From Verrucosispora sp. WMMD573 (lineage in GTDB: Bacteria > Actinomycetota > Actinomycetes > Mycobacteriales > Micromonosporaceae): a stretch of DNA of 64,000 nucleotides. Of the stretch, positions 22,328-33,202 are shown piece by piece (position 1 is the first letter of the stretch; every line of letters starts with the position of its first letter). The notes beneath the pieces were generated by a model. It did not search any database, was not told the DNA's origin, and saw only the letters and a program-made list of their open reading frames with translations. The stretch is from positions 620,001 through 684,000 of the forward strand of contig NZ_CP114901.1 in the NCBI RefSeq assembly GCF_027497175.1, given 5' to 3'. The translations under genes and the position numbers were made by a program.

Positions 22328-22945
22328 TCAGCGGGTGACGCGCAACACCCGGAACCCCTTCTGGCTCGCGTGCCGAGCCACCTGCCAGCCCTGCTCGACC
22401 AGCCAGCGCTGCAACGAGTCACCGCCGAGATGGCGGGCCACCACGAACCAGGCCACCCCGCCCGGGGCCAGTCGGGGCAGCCAGCGCAGCAGCATCTCGT
22501 GCAGTTCGTCCTTGCCGACCCGGATCGGCGGGTTGGACCAGATCTGGGCGAAGCGGAGGTCGGCGGGTACCTCCTCGGGCGTCGTCACCCGCAGCCGGCC
22601 GGACAACCCGAGCCGGGCGGCGTTCTCGGCCGCCAGTCCCCGGGCCCGCTCGTTCACGTCGACCGCCCAGGTCGTCGCCGTCGGCGCGACGGTGGCGAGC
22701 ACGCAGGCGATCGGGCCGAACCCGCAGCCGAGGTCGAGCAGCGCCGCACCGGCGGTCGCGGCATCGGGCAGCTCGGCCTTGCGCAGCAACACTGCCGTGC
22801 CCGGATCGAGGCGGCTGGCGGAGAAGACCCCGGATGCCGAGGCCAGGGTGTAGTCGCGGCCGGCGACGGTGAACTGCACCTCGCGCGCCTGGGCGGGCGC
22901 GTTCGGCTCGGCGGTGAAGTAGTGGTCCCCGGTCACGCCGGCCAT
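22328..22945 (-). CDS. Class I SAM-dependent methyltransferase, RsmC-like (MTS domain)
   Basis: 205 residues. SAM-binding motif I is LLDLGCGFGPIACVLA, the acidic motif II AVDVNERARGLAAENA, and the catalytic motif IV reads SNPPIRVGK, the form typical of RsmC/RlmG guanine-N2 methyltransferases acting on 16S or 23S rRNA. It corresponds to the C-terminal catalytic half of the E. coli enzymes, as is usual in actinobacteria. It lies 47 bases upstream of the ABC-F gene on the same strand and may share its transcript, which would pair two ribosome-directed proteins. Confidence 0.85.
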   Translation of the reverse strand: MAGVTGDHYFTAEPNAPAQAREVQFTVAGRDYTLASASGVFSASRLDPGTAVLLRKAELPDAATAGAALLDLGCGFGPIACVLATVAPTATTWAVDVNERARGLAAENAARLGLSGRLRVTTPEEVPADLRFAQIWSNPPIRVGKDELHEMLLRWLPRLAPGGVAWFVVARHLGGDSLQRWLVEQGWQVARHASQKGFRVLRVTR

Positions 22946-23063
22946 TCTCGCACCGAGTGCGGATCGGGCCGAAGGTACGGCGCCCCGGTTACTCCGACAC
23001 GTTCATCAACCGCGTTTCGACGAAATACCCACTAAAGGGATAAACATCCCTACTCTGGACGAC

Positions 23064-24167
23064 ATGGTGTATCGGTACGACTCCGATGAGGACGCATACG
23101 TCCCGTACCGGGACGACGAGACCGCGGGCAGTCCGCCCCCGCCCGGCCCGCCGCCCCCGGCCGGGCCGTCCCCGTCGCGCTTCCCCACCCCGTCGCTGGC
23201 CCGCCCGAACCAGATCATGCTGCCATCGTCGGCGCCGCCACGTGGGGCGTTCCCCACCGGGCAGCAGGAGCCGGCACCACGGTATGACCCGCCGCCGCCC
23301 GCGCCCGACGAACCGGCGGCGGTCGGCGTGGCGGCGGCACCGCCGGGGCCCGGCACGACGACCGTCGCGCCGCCGCCCCGCCGAGGTGGCGGTCGCGGAT
23401 GGCAGGTGCTGGTCGGCGGCGCCGCGGCGCTGGTGCTGCTCGGCCTCTGCGGTCTCACCGCCGCCACCCTGTTGGACGGTCGGACCCTGATCGGTCAGCA
23501 GGCGGGGCCCAGCGCCGCACCGGACACCACGCGTGGCACGGCGCCCGCCGACGCCAGCGACCTCGACTCCCGGGACACCGACCAGGCGCCGCTCACCGCC
23601 CGCGAGGTCTTCCCCGCCAGCACTCTCGCCGTCGGCGACGCTGAGAACGGCTACGAGGTGCTACGCACCCAGTCCAGCGCCAGTTGCCCGGTAGCCGCCA
23701 CCGGGGAGGTCTCGGAGCTGCTGGTCCGGCTCGGCTGCAACCAGGTCGTCCGGGCCACCCTCCGCGCACCGGACGGCGACCACCTGGTCACCACGGGACT
23801 GTTCAACCTCACCGACCGGTCCAGCGCCGAGCGGGCCCGGGATCGGATTCGCCAACTGCTCGACGAGCGGCAGGGCCGCTTCCGCGGCATGTCGGCGGGG
23901 GACGACACGGAGGTCATCACCACCGCCCCGGCACGGGTCGGCTGGCAGGTACGCGGCCACTACATCGCCTACGCGGTGGTCGCCCGCACGGACGGCGCCA
24001 CCATCCGCTCCGGTGACACCGGAGTCCGCGAGATCCTCTTCGACATGCTCGAACAGCATCTGAACCAGGGAGTGCTGGAGCGGCGGGCCGAGGGCGGGAT
24101 GGCCAGCCAGCCGACCGAGGGCCCCACCGATGACACCGGCAGCCAGGACGAGTCCACCGGGGAATGA
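23064..24167 (+). CDS. Proline-rich single-pass membrane protein of unknown function
   Basis: 367 residues. Residues 1-105 are cytoplasmic, acidic at first (YRYDSDEDAYVPYRDDE) then Pro-rich. One transmembrane helix, about 113-135 (WQVLVGGAAALVLLGLCGLT), follows the basic RRGGGRG. A soluble outer domain of about 200 residues has two Cys (in SCPVA and LGCNQ, likely a disulfide) and no recognised family. ATG 23064 has no Shine-Dalgarno; a TACTCT -10 hexamer at 23051-23056 ends 7 bases before it, indicating a leaderless transcript. A GGGAT/ATCCC repeat (23037-23050) abuts that hexamer. Confidence 0.75.
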   Translation: MVYRYDSDEDAYVPYRDDETAGSPPPPGPPPPAGPSPSRFPTPSLARPNQIMLPSSAPPRGAFPTGQQEPAPRYDPPPPAPDEPAAVGVAAAPPGPGTTTVAPPPRRGGGRGWQVLVGGAAALVLLGLCGLTAATLLDGRTLIGQQAGPSAAPDTTRGTAPADASDLDSRDTDQAPLTAREVFPASTLAVGDAENGYEVLRTQSSASCPVAATGEVSELLVRLGCNQVVRATLRAPDGDHLVTTGLFNLTDRSSAERARDRIRQLLDERQGRFRGMSAGDDTEVITTAPARVGWQVRGHYIAYAVVARTDGATIRSGDTGVREILFDMLEQHLNQGVLERRAEGGMASQPTEGPTDDTGSQDESTGE

Positions 24168-24201
24168 CCGGCTGCCGACGACGGGAAGCGCGGCCGGCGG
24201 C

Positions 24202-25032
24202 TCAACTGTCGGCGGGTACCCGGAGCCGGCGGGTCGCGTCGGCGCGGCCCGCGTACTCGGCGGGATCGTCCGGGTAGCCGACCGCCACCAGGGTCAGCCC
24301 ATGCGCCGGCGCCACGGTCACCTCGCTGGCCCGCTCCCGACGGGTCAGCAGGTCAGCCGGCCAGCCCACCGGTCGGCGGCCGTCCCCGGCGACCAGCATG
24401 GCACCGACCAGGCTACGGACCATCGCCTGACAGAACGCGTCGGCCTGCACGGTGGCGACCAGGATCCCGTCGACGTCCCGCCGCCAGTCCAGCCTGGTCA
24501 CCTCCCGCAGCGTGGTGGCGTTCTCCTTGCGCCGGCAGTACGCGGCGAAGTCGTGCTCTCCGACCAGCCCGGCCGCCGCGGCGGTGAGGCGGTCCAGGTC
24601 GAGTGCCCGGGGCCAGGCCAGGACCTCGTGCCGGCGTAGCGGATCGCACCCCCACGGCGCGTCCGTCACCCGGTACTCGTAGCGGCGGAAGGTCGCCGAG
24701 AAGCGGGCGTCGAAGGTGGCCGGCACCGCCCGCATCGCCCGCACCCGCACATCGGTCGGGAGCAGCCGGGCCAGCCGGCGCAGCAGCCGTCCCTCGTGCG
24801 CCCGCCAGACGTCGACGGGCAGGTCCAGGTGACAGACCTGCCCGCTGGCGTGCACCCCCGCGTCGGTGCGGCCGGCAACGGTCAGCCCGGTCGCGGCACC
24901 GGTGCCGAGGACCAGATCCAGCGTCTCGACCAGCACGCCGGCGACCGTGCGCCGCTGCGGCTGGGCGGCCCAGCCGGAGAAGGCCGTGCCGTCGTACGCG
25001 ACGTCCAGCCGCAGCCGGGTGCGCTCGTCCAC
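24202..25032 (-). CDS. truA: tRNA pseudouridine(38-40) synthase TruA
   Basis: 276 residues. Converts uridines 38-40 in the tRNA anticodon arm to pseudouridine. The catalytic Asp57 sits in VAGRTDAGVHA, and the substrate-binding start LRLDVAYDGTAFSGWAAQP is typical. FCQAMVRSLVGAM near residue 200 is the second conserved segment. It follows rplQ on the same strand after a strong hairpin, the standard bacterial order rpsM-rpsK-rpsD-rpoA-rplQ-truA. Confidence 0.95.
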   Translation of the reverse strand: MDERTRLRLDVAYDGTAFSGWAAQPQRRTVAGVLVETLDLVLGTGAATGLTVAGRTDAGVHASGQVCHLDLPVDVWRAHEGRLLRRLARLLPTDVRVRAMRAVPATFDARFSATFRRYEYRVTDAPWGCDPLRRHEVLAWPRALDLDRLTAAAAGLVGEHDFAAYCRRKENATTLREVTRLDWRRDVDGILVATVQADAFCQAMVRSLVGAMLVAGDGRRPVGWPADLLTRRERASEVTVAPAHGLTLVAVGYPDDPAEYAGRADATRRLRVPADS

Positions 25033-25051
25033 GTGGTACCTCCTCGACGGA

Positions 25052-25090
25052 TCGGGCCCGGCACCCCCGTGGTGGGGATGCCGGGCCCGA
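25052..25090 (-). terminator. Hairpin between rplQ and truA
   Basis: TCGGGCCCGGCA (25052-25063) pairs perfectly with TGCCGGGCCCGA (25079-25090), with CCCC/GGGG continuing inside. It probably ends or attenuates the ribosomal-protein transcript before truA. Confidence 0.7.
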
Positions 25091-25123
25091 CAACGGCCTC
25101 AGGGCCTGTCTCACCGGCCTTGG

Positions 25124-25684
25124 TCAGGCCTTGCCTTCCTCGGTGGCCAGGTCGCTGTCCTCGCGGGCAGCGGCGGTGTCACCGGAGGCCGACTGCGGCG
25201 GCTCGGCGTCCTGGTCGGCCGGTCGCGACGCGGGGGCCTCGTCGGCCGGTGCCAGCGCCTCGACCTTGTCCTGCTGGGCGGCCTTGCGCCCGGCGGTCTT
25301 CCGGTTCGCCTTCGGCTCGGCGACCTGAAGCTCCTCGACCAGCTCGATGATCGCCATCGGAGCGGCGTCACCCTTACGCGGACCGGTCTTCACGATCCGG
25401 GTGTAGCCACCGCTGCGGTTGGCGTACCGCGGCGCGATCTGGTCGAACAGGGCGTAGACCACGTCCTTGTCCTTGACCACGGTCAGCACCCGGCGGCGCG
25501 ACGCGAGATCGCCCCGCTTGGCCTTGGTGATCAGCTGCTCGGCGAGCGGACGCAGCCGCCGGGCCTTGGTCTCGGTGGTCTGGATCTTGCCGTGCTGGAA
25601 CAGCGCGGTGGCCAGGTTGGCCAGCATCAGCCGCTCGTGCGCGGGGCTGCCGCCGAGGCGGGGGCCCTTGGTGGGCGTGGGCAT
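25124..25684 (-). CDS. rplQ: 50S ribosomal protein L17
   Basis: 186 residues. The conserved core fills residues 1-118: [20 protein letters not shown], then [23 protein letters not shown]. The last 65 or so residues are an Ala/Glu/Asp-rich acidic extension, longer than in most bacteria but common in actinobacteria. L17 binds 23S rRNA near the exit tunnel. It starts 34 bases after rpoA. Confidence 0.98.
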   Translation of the reverse strand: MPTPTKGPRLGGSPAHERLMLANLATALFQHGKIQTTETKARRLRPLAEQLITKAKRGDLASRRRVLTVVKDKDVVYALFDQIAPRYANRSGGYTRIVKTGPRKGDAAPMAIIELVEELQVAEPKANRKTAGRKAAQQDKVEALAPADEAPASRPADQDAEPPQSASGDTAAAREDSDLATEEGKA

Positions 25685-25718
25685 GCTTGGTGCTCCTCAG
25701 GTGTGGCGGCAGCGCGGA

Positions 25719-26741
25719 CTAGAGCTGCTCGGTCTCGCGGTAGTCGTCGGTGTCGTAGTCGGCCTCGCCGAAGGCGTCCACGACGTGCGCCGGGTCGAAG
25801 TTCGGAGCCGAGTCCTTCAGCCCGAGACCCATCCCGGCGAGCTTCATCTTGACCTCGTCGATCGACTTCTGACCGAAGTTCCTTATATCGAGGAGGTCGG
25901 CCTCGGTACGCCCGATGAGCTCACCAACGGAGTTGATGCCCTCGCGCTTGAGGCAGTTGTAGGAGCGGACGGTCAGGTCCAGCTCCTCGATCGGCAGGGC
26001 CAGGTCCGCCGCCAGCTGCGCGTCCTGCGGGGACGGGCCGATGTCGATGCCCTCGGCGGTCTCGTCCAGCTCACGAGCCAGCCCGAACAGCTCCACAAGC
26101 GTCGATCCGGCCGAGGCCAGTGCGGTACGGGGCCCCATGGACGGCTTGGTCTCGACATCGATGATCAACCGGTCGAAGTCCGTCCGCTGCTCGACGCGGG
26201 TCGCCTCGACGCGGTAGGTCACCTTGAGCACCGGAGAGTAGATCGAGTCGACCGGAATCCGGCCGATCTCCGCGCCCGCCTGCTTGTTCTGCGCCGCCGT
26301 GACGTAGCCACGACCCCGCTCGACGGTCAGCTCCATGTCGAGCCGACCCTTGCCGTTGAGGGTGGCCAGCTTCAGGTCCGGGTTGTGCACCGAGACACCG
26401 GCCGGAGGCTGGATGTCGCCGGCCGTCACGTCGCCCGGGCCCTGCTTACGCAGGTACATGCTGACCGGCTCGTCGTGCTCGGAGCTGACGCAGAGCTCCT
26501 TGATGTTCATGACGAGCTCGACCACGTCCTCCTTGACCCCGGGGATGGTGGTGAACTCGTGCAGCACACCGTCGATCTTGATCGAGGTGACGGCCGCACC
26601 CGGGATGGACGACAGCAGCGTACGCCGCAGCGAGTTTCCCAGGGTGTAGCCGAAGCCCGGCTCCAGCGGCTCGATGGTGAACCGGGACCGGGTCTCGTTG
26701 ATCGACTCCTCGGAGAGGGTCGGTCGCTGGCTGATGAGCAT
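25719..26741 (-). CDS. rpoA: RNA polymerase alpha subunit
   Basis: 340 residues. The N-terminal assembly domain (about 1-230) includes [20 protein letters not shown], the dimer/beta-contact segment. The C-terminal DNA- and activator-binding domain (about 250-315) reads [18 protein letters not shown] and [12 protein letters not shown] with the helix-hairpin-helix. ATG at 26739-26741 follows a purine run (AGAGAAGAGAAGAC); the frame continues upstream through the intergenic hairpin without homology. Regulated with the rpsM-rpsK-rpsD group. Confidence 0.98.
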   Translation of the reverse strand: MLISQRPTLSEESINETRSRFTIEPLEPGFGYTLGNSLRRTLLSSIPGAAVTSIKIDGVLHEFTTIPGVKEDVVELVMNIKELCVSSEHDEPVSMYLRKQGPGDVTAGDIQPPAGVSVHNPDLKLATLNGKGRLDMELTVERGRGYVTAAQNKQAGAEIGRIPVDSIYSPVLKVTYRVEATRVEQRTDFDRLIIDVETKPSMGPRTALASAGSTLVELFGLARELDETAEGIDIGPSPQDAQLAADLALPIEELDLTVRSYNCLKREGINSVGELIGRTEADLLDIRNFGQKSIDEVKMKLAGMGLGLKDSAPNFDPAHVVDAFGEADYDTDDYRETEQL

Positions 26742-26797
26742 GTCTTCTCTTCTCTTCCGGGGCGCCCGCCATATGACGCCCACGACACAAACTGTTC

Positions 26798-26827
26798 CGG
26801 TGGCCCGCCCTGCCGGGCGGGCCACCG
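26798..26827 (-). terminator. Hairpin between rpsD and rpoA
   Basis: CGGTGGCCCGCCC (26798-26810) pairs with GGGCGGGCCACCG (26815-26827) around a TGCC loop, 10 bases after the rpsD stop. It may attenuate read-through into rpoA. Confidence 0.65.
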
Positions 26828-26836
26828 CAACGAGCC

Positions 26837-27463
26837 CTACTTGGAGTAGAGCTCGACGATCAGCTGCTCCTGGACCTGGGTGTCGATCACCTGTCGGGCC
26901 GGGAGCGAGTGCACCAGGATCTTCATCTGGCTGGGGATCGCCTCCAGCCACGCCGGAACGGTCTTGGAGCCGGCCTCGGCCTGGGCCACGATGAACGGGG
27001 TGAGCTCCTTGCTCTTGCCCCGGACCTCGATGATGTCGTGCTCCTTGACGCGGTACGACGGGATGTCGACCTTCTTGCCGTTCACCGTGAAGTGACCGTG
27101 CTTGACCAGCTGACGGGCCATGTCCCGGGACTTGGCGTAGCCGGACCGGTAGACCACGTTGTCCAGCCGCGACTCGAGGATCTGCAGCAGCACCTCGCCC
27201 GTCTTGGCCTTCTTGCTCACGGCTTCCTCGTAGTAGCCGCGGAACTGCTTCTCCAGCACGCCGTAGACCCGGCGGGCCTTCTGCTTCTCACGGAGCTGGA
27301 GCAGGTACTCCGTCTCCTTCGTGCGGCCGCGGCCGTGCTGCCCGGGCGGGAACGGCCGGGACTCGAACGGGCACTTCGGACCATCGCACTTGCTGCCCTT
27401 GAGGAACAGCTTCATCTTCTCCCGCCGGCAACGGCGGCAGTCAGCACCGGTGTAACGAGCCAT
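26837..27463 (-). CDS. rpsD: 30S ribosomal protein S4 (zinc-binding form)
   Basis: 208 residues. Primary 16S rRNA-binding protein that starts body assembly. The N-terminus carries four Cys (9, 12, 26, 31: [10 protein letters not shown] and KCDGPKC), a zinc-knuckle as in the C+ type of S4. The S4 RNA-binding fold follows ([32 protein letters not shown]). Some actinobacteria keep a second Cys-less copy for zinc starvation; none is in this window. Confidence 0.98.
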   Translation of the reverse strand: MARYTGADCRRCRREKMKLFLKGSKCDGPKCPFESRPFPPGQHGRGRTKETEYLLQLREKQKARRVYGVLEKQFRGYYEEAVSKKAKTGEVLLQILESRLDNVVYRSGYAKSRDMARQLVKHGHFTVNGKKVDIPSYRVKEHDIIEVRGKSKELTPFIVAQAEAGSKTVPAWLEAIPSQMKILVHSLPARQVIDTQVQEQLIVELYSK

Positions 27464-27476
27464 CTCTCTCTACCTC

Positions 27477-27884
27477 TCAGACCCGACGACGCTTCGGCGG
27501 ACGGCACCCGTTGTGCGGCTGCGGGGTGACGTCGGAGATCTGCCCGACCTCAAGGCCCACGGCCTGTAGCGAACGGATGGCGGTCTCCCGGCCGGAGCCG
27601 GGGCCCTTGACGAACACGTCGACCTTGCGCATGCCGTGCTCCATGGCCCGACGCGCGGCAGCCTCGGCGGCCAGCTGCGCGGCGAACGGAGTCGACTTGC
27701 GGGAGCCCTTGAAGCCCACCTGGCCGGACGAGGCCCAGGAGATGACGGCACCAGTCGGATCGGTGATCGAGACGATGGTGTTGTTGAAGGTGCTCTTGAT
27801 GTGCGCCTGCCCGTGGGCGACGTTTTTACGTTCCTTGCGCCGGACCTTCTTGACTGCGGCTCCGGCACGAGCCTTCGGTGGCAT
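27477..27884 (-). CDS. rpsK: 30S ribosomal protein S11
   Basis: 135 residues. Platform protein contacting mRNA near the E site. Core motifs: [38 protein letters not shown] and the C-terminal [18 protein letters not shown] at 27884 gives the expected MPPKARAG start; the longer frame adds no conserved sequence. It lies 13 bases before rpsD. Confidence 0.98.
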   Translation of the reverse strand: MPPKARAGAAVKKVRRKERKNVAHGQAHIKSTFNNTIVSITDPTGAVISWASSGQVGFKGSRKSTPFAAQLAAEAAARRAMEHGMRKVDVFVKGPGSGRETAIRSLQAVGLEVGQISDVTPQPHNGCRPPKRRRV

Positions 27885-28002
27885 AAGTCTGTGCGCTCCT
27901 GAATGGGTTCTGGCTTCTCGCCCCGTTGATTTCTTAGACACCGGTTCCGATAGGAGTCCGGCCTACCTCGACGGAGAACGACCAGAATTCCGGTTAAAGA
28001 AA

Positions 28003-28383
28003 CTACTTCTTGCCGGGCTTCTTCTTGCCGGCGACAGTCCGCTTCGGGCCCTTGCGGGTCCGCGCGTTGGTCTTGGTCCGCTGGCCACGCACGGGCAGGC
28101 CCCGGCGGTGCCGGATGCCGGCGTAGCAGCCGATCTCGACCTTGCGGCGGATGTCAGCGGCGACCTCGCGGCGCAGGTCGCCTTCAACCTTGTAGTTGGC
28201 CTCGATGTGGTTGCGGAGCTGGACCAGCTCCTCGTCCGTGAGGTCCCGGACGCGCGTGTCCGGCGAGATGCCGGTGGCGCTGAGCGTCTCCAGGGCGCGG
28301 GTGCGGCCCACGCCGAAGATGTAGGTGAGCGCGATCTCCATCCGCTTCTCGCGGGGAAGGTCGACGCCGACTAGACGTGCCAT
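28003..28383 (-). CDS. rpsM: 30S ribosomal protein S13
   Basis: 126 residues. Head protein that bridges to the 50S subunit and touches P-site tRNA through its basic tail. [20 protein letters not shown], the GVGRTRALE helix region, and [20 protein letters not shown] are diagnostic. ATG at 28383. It lies 118 bases before rpsK, a gap in which I see no strong hairpin. Confidence 0.98.
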   Translation of the reverse strand: MARLVGVDLPREKRMEIALTYIFGVGRTRALETLSATGISPDTRVRDLTDEELVQLRNHIEANYKVEGDLRREVAADIRRKVEIGCYAGIRHRRGLPVRGQRTKTNARTRKGPKRTVAGKKKPGKK

Positions 28384-28596
28384 GTGCGGGCGTACTCCTC
28401 GTGGTGTGCTGGCGAAGGTGTGGACCCGTCCCACCCCGCTACCGGCCGTCCCTGTCCTTCCGACGCCGATGGCGCCGGCGACCGGGATCGGTCGCTGCCC
28501 GAGCGGGCCCCGGCCTTCGACCGGGGGTCAACCACGATTGGCGTACGCAATGCGCACCGCTCGCGGCTGGAACGAGCATGTGATGTGTGGGCTGGT

Positions 28597-28710
28597 TCAG
28601 CCCTGGCGCTGCTTGTGGCGCGGGTCGGTGCAGATGACCATGACCCGGCCGTGCCGGCGGATCACCCGGCACTTGTTGCAGATCCTCTTGACGCTCGGCT
28701 TGACCTTCAC
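28597..28710 (-). CDS. rpmJ: 50S ribosomal protein L36
   Basis: 37 residues from GTG 28710 to TGA 28597. The zinc ribbon is complete: Cys11 and Cys14 in RICNKCRVI, Cys27 in [10 protein letters not shown], and His32, the C-x2-C-x12-C-x4-H form. It sits between infA and rpsM as in most bacteria. AAGTAAGG upstream serves as ribosome site. A 213-base gap follows before rpsM. Confidence 0.97.
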   Translation of the reverse strand: MKVKPSVKRICNKCRVIRRHGRVMVICTDPRHKQRQG

Positions 28711-28801
28711 GGTTGCCTTACTTCCCATCTGGCCCGGCATCACGAGGCGCGACACCGGACGTCGAAGACGGACACGGGACGTTTCCCGGCCGCCGTCAGG
28801 C

Positions 28802-29023
28802 TTACTTGTAGCGGTAGACGATGCGCCCGCGGGTCAGGTCGTACGGCGAAAGCTCGACGACGACCCGATCCTCCGGCAGGATGCGGATGTAGTGCTGCCG
28901 CATCTTGCCGCTGATGTGAGCCAGCACCTTGTGGCCGTTGGCGAGCTCCACCCGGAACATAGCGTTCGGCAGGGGCTCGATGACCCGACCTTCGATCTCG
29001 ATGGCTCCGTCTTTTTTCGGCAT
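28802..29023 (-). CDS. infA: Translation initiation factor IF-1
   Basis: 73-residue OB-fold protein that occupies the A site during initiation. The sequence [20 protein letters not shown] and the ends [20 protein letters not shown] and IVYRYK match the family throughout. It opens the infA-rpmJ-rpsM-rpsK-rpsD-rpoA-rplQ cluster behind its own promoter. Confidence 0.99.
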   Translation of the reverse strand: MPKKDGAIEIEGRVIEPLPNAMFRVELANGHKVLAHISGKMRQHYIRILPEDRVVVELSPYDLTRGRIVYRYK

Positions 29024-29177
29024 GTCCTCCGCTGTCCTGACGTCGGTTGCTCCGGACGGCCCACAACGTCTTACACGGGTGCTTGACCAAGATCAGGCTT
29101 CCCGCGCCAGCCGCGGCTCCGCGTCCCACCGAAGCGCTGGTGGGCATGGCAGAGTGGACGCTGCGCGCCGATCAGAA

Positions 29178-29207
29178 AGTGTACGCCCGCCTGCACGCCG
29201 TCGCCAA
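29178..29207 (-). promoter_or_regulatory. Promoter of the infA-rpoA cluster
   Basis: -35 TTGGCG at 29202-29207, an 18-base spacer, -10 TACACT at 29178-29183 on the minus strand. The predicted leader is about 150 bases to infA. Confidence 0.6.
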
Positions 29208-29252
29208 ACCGACAGGCCACCTGAGGCCGGCCAGGTTCAGGAAACGGGACGT

Positions 29253-29978
29253 TCAGCCCACATCGCCCCGGTCGGGTCGCCGCGTCGGCTCACTCACCGG
29301 CGCCCCGGCCGCGTCGCGGGTGCCGTCGTCGCCGGCCGGCCGCCCGCCTTCGGTGCGGCCGCTCTCCGCCGCCGGTGCGGCTTCGGTGACGCCGTCGGCC
29401 GTCGCGCCGGATCCAGGGGCTCCAGCGATGCCGGGCTGCTGCTGGCCGACGGCCTCACGCTCACGCCTGAGCGCCCGCTTCTCGGCTTTCCGCTGCCGGC
29501 GGCGCTCCCGCTCCGCCGCCCAGCGCGCCGGCTCACCGCTGGTCAGCCCGGTGACGGTACGCACCAGTACCACCGCACCCCACGGGCCCGCGACCCAGCC
29601 CGGCCAGAAGTAGAGCGCCTCACCGGCCGCCAGCGAGCTGAGGGCCCAGATCGCCACCACGATCCCGACCACCTTCAGCCACGGTTCCCAGACCTCGGCC
29701 AGCCAGCGCGCGGCGAGCCCGCGGCCGGCCTCGGCCGGCACCGGGACGCTCGGCTGCCCAGACGTCGGCAGCACCGCGCCGCCGGGCGCCGGCAGGTCGC
29801 TGACGAGGGCATCGAGTTCGGCGTACGTACGGGCGGCATAGGCCCGCTGCAACCGCTCGTCGTACTCGTGCAGGTCGAGCCGGCCCTCGTCGAGAGCGAC
29901 CCGGAGGCGCTCGGCGACGGCCTGCCGGTCGACGTCCGCTGCCCGCATAGCGTCCCGCTCGTCCATGCCGGCAAGCAT
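29253..29978 (-). CDS. DUF1707 domain protein with membrane segments
   Basis: 241 residues. The N-terminal 60 or so residues are a DUF1707 module (MRAADVDRQAVAERLRVALD, then LDLHEYDERLQRAY), a short helical unit common on actinobacterial membrane proteins. Two hydrophobic segments lie near residues 105-150 (WLKVVGIVVAIWALSSLAAG; PWGAVVLVRTV). A charged Arg/Lys helix and an Ala/Pro-rich tail follow. The start may be ATG 29978 or ATG 29966. No function is known. It lies 74 bases after map on the same strand and probably shares its transcript. Confidence 0.75.
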   Translation of the reverse strand: MLAGMDERDAMRAADVDRQAVAERLRVALDEGRLDLHEYDERLQRAYAARTYAELDALVSDLPAPGGAVLPTSGQPSVPVPAEAGRGLAARWLAEVWEPWLKVVGIVVAIWALSSLAAGEALYFWPGWVAGPWGAVVLVRTVTGLTSGEPARWAAERERRRQRKAEKRALRREREAVGQQQPGIAGAPGSGATADGVTEAAPAAESGRTEGGRPAGDDGTRDAAGAPVSEPTRRPDRGDVG

Positions 29979-30052
29979 GCCACCGCGAGGCCAGCGCCGC
30001 CCCTGGCGGCGTTACCGGGCCGCCCTGGCAGCCGTACCGGGCCCGCCGCCCG

Positions 30053-30904
30053 TTACCCGGCAGACGTGGTGCTCGGCTGGCGAGCGGTGACCAGGTCGCC
30101 CAGCCGGGCCCGGCCGCCGTCGAACGCGGTCAGCACCCACACCCCGTCGGGCAGCAGGGCCATGCTGTGCTCGACATGCGCGGCCCGCGAGCCGTCGCGG
30201 GTGACGACGGTCCAGCCGTCGGCGAGTTCCGCGGTACGCGGCGAGCCCATGGTGATCATCGGCTCGATGGCCAGCGCCAGCCCCGGCACCAGCCGTGGTC
30301 CCTTGCCCGGCCGTCCGTGGTTGAGCACGTGCGGGTCCTGGTGCATCTCGGTGCCGATGCCGTGGCCGCCGTAGCCATCGACGATGCCGTAGCGCCCCGC
30401 CTTGCGTACCGTACGTTCCACCGCGTGCGAGATGTCGGTCAGCCGGCCCTTGCCGCTGGCGGCGCCGCGAGCGGCAGCGGCGATCCCGGCCCACATCGCG
30501 TCCTCGGCGACCTCGGCCATCCGAAGCAGCGCCGGATCGACCTCGCCCACACCGACCGTGATCGCCGCGTCACCGTGCCACCCGTCGAGCACCGCGCCGC
30601 AGTCGATCGAGATCAGGTCACCCTCGGCGAGGACCTGCTTCGGCGACGGGATGGCGTGCACGATCTGCTCGTTGACCGAGGAGCAGATCGACGCCGGGAA
30701 CCCGTGATAGCCCTTGAACGACGGCACCGCGCCCGCGGCACGGATCGTCGTCTCGGCGATCGCATCCAGGTCGGCGGTGCTCACCCCGGGAGCCACCGCC
30801 TCCCGCATCCGGCGAAGCGCCTCCGCGACCACGAGACCGGCGGCCCGCATCTTCTCGATCTGCTCAGGGGTCTTCAGCTGGATGTCCAGCTGGGGACGAC
30901 GCAT
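30053..30904 (-). CDS. map: Methionine aminopeptidase, type I
   Basis: 283 residues. Removes N-terminal Met from new proteins. Dinuclear metal ligands are all visible: two Asp in SIDCGAVLDGWHGDAAITVG, His in YGGHGIGTEMHQDP, and Glu in ALAIEPMITMG and HVEHSMAL. The substrate His pocket GYHGFPASICSSVNE is also present. Third gene of the secY-adk-map group. Confidence 0.97.
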   Translation of the reverse strand: MRRPQLDIQLKTPEQIEKMRAAGLVVAEALRRMREAVAPGVSTADLDAIAETTIRAAGAVPSFKGYHGFPASICSSVNEQIVHAIPSPKQVLAEGDLISIDCGAVLDGWHGDAAITVGVGEVDPALLRMAEVAEDAMWAGIAAAARGAASGKGRLTDISHAVERTVRKAGRYGIVDGYGGHGIGTEMHQDPHVLNHGRPGKGPRLVPGLALAIEPMITMGSPRTAELADGWTVVTRDGSRAAHVEHSMALLPDGVWVLTAFDGGRARLGDLVTARQPSTTSAG

Positions 30905-30929
30905 GGAGGCGCTACCTTTCGTTGCCCAA

Positions 30930-30960
30930 ACAGCGGGGTACGACCGGCGTACCCCGCTGT
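30930..30960 (-). terminator. Hairpin between adk and map
   Basis: ACAGCGGGGTACG (30930-30942) pairs perfectly with CGTACCCCGCTGT (30948-30960) around ACCGG. It lies 26 bases before the map start, so it may attenuate rather than fully stop transcription. Confidence 0.6.
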
Positions 30961-30992
30961 CAGCACTCTATCCGGCTGCGAGCCGGCCGACC

Positions 30993-31646
30993 TCAGCCCC
31001 CGTACGACCGCAGGGCGTCGATGGCGCGGACGGTGACGTCCTCCACCGGGCCGGTGGCGTCGATGCCGACCAGCTTGCCCTGCGCGCCGTAGTAGTCCAC
31101 CAGCGGCGCGGTCTTCTCGGCGTACTCCCGCAGCCGGGCGGCGATCGTCTCCGGCTTGTCGTCGTCCCGCTGGAACAGCTCCGCACCGCACCTGTCGCAG
31201 ATGCCTTCCCGGCTGGTCGGATCGAACTCGACATGCCAGATCTTGCCGCAGCCCCGGCAGGTGCGCCGGCCGGAGAGCCGCCGGATCACCTCGTCGTCGT
31301 CGACGACCAGTTCGAGCACGATGTCCAGCGCGGTCCCGAGATCGGCGAGGAGCTTGTCCAGCGCGGCGGCCTGCGGGGTGGTACGCGGGAAACCGTCGAG
31401 CAGGAAGCCCTCTGCGGCGTCCGGCTCGGCGAGCCGGTCCCGCACCATGTTGATGGTGACCTCGTCCGGGACGAGCTTGCCGGCGTCCATGTATCGCTTG
31501 GCCTCAACGCCGAGCGGGGTGCCCTGGGACACGTTGGCCCGGAAGATGTCGCCGGTCGAGATCTTCGGCACGGACAGGTGCGCGGCGATGAACTCCGCCT
31601 GTGTGCCCTTGCCCGCACCCGGCGGGCCCACCAGAACCAGTCTCAT
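30993..31646 (-). CDS. adk: Adenylate kinase, zinc-LID type
   Basis: 217 residues. Phosphotransfer between ATP and AMP. P-loop [18 protein letters not shown] at the start; AMP site [11 protein letters not shown] and [13 protein letters not shown] domain with four Cys (TCRGCGKIW and GICDRCG), which bind zinc in Gram-positive enzymes. ATG follows directly on the secY stop codon with no spacer, so translation is coupled. Confidence 0.98.
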   Translation of the reverse strand: MRLVLVGPPGAGKGTQAEFIAAHLSVPKISTGDIFRANVSQGTPLGVEAKRYMDAGKLVPDEVTINMVRDRLAEPDAAEGFLLDGFPRTTPQAAALDKLLADLGTALDIVLELVVDDDEVIRRLSGRRTCRGCGKIWHVEFDPTSREGICDRCGAELFQRDDDKPETIAARLREYAEKTAPLVDYYGAQGKLVGIDATGPVEDVTVRAIDALRSYGG

Positions 31647-32969
<1,323 letters not shown>

Positions 32970-33149
32970 CTTCTTCCTCCTGCGCGAGGCGGGCCGCCGG
33001 TCGTCCCAGGCGGGTCGGGGTGGGTGTCGGGCAAGTGCCCGATATCCATGGCTGGGAAGGGACTCTAACAGCCCGATCCCGGTCCGGGCAGATGCGCCCG
33101 GCCACATAAACCGAAACCGATGTTACCGGGCACACCGGCCCGTTGTAGA

Positions 33150-33191
33150 CCATGGCGCCCGCCAGCTGGGATCAACTGGCGGGCGCCATGG
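33150..33191 (-). terminator. Terminator after the spc operon (rplO)
   Basis: CCATGGCGCCCGCCAG (33150-33165) pairs perfectly over 16 bp with 33176-33191 around a 10-base loop, 11 bases after the rplO stop. This separates the ribosomal-protein operon from secY-adk-map. Confidence 0.8.
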
Positions 33192-33202
33192 GTAAAACTG
33201 CT

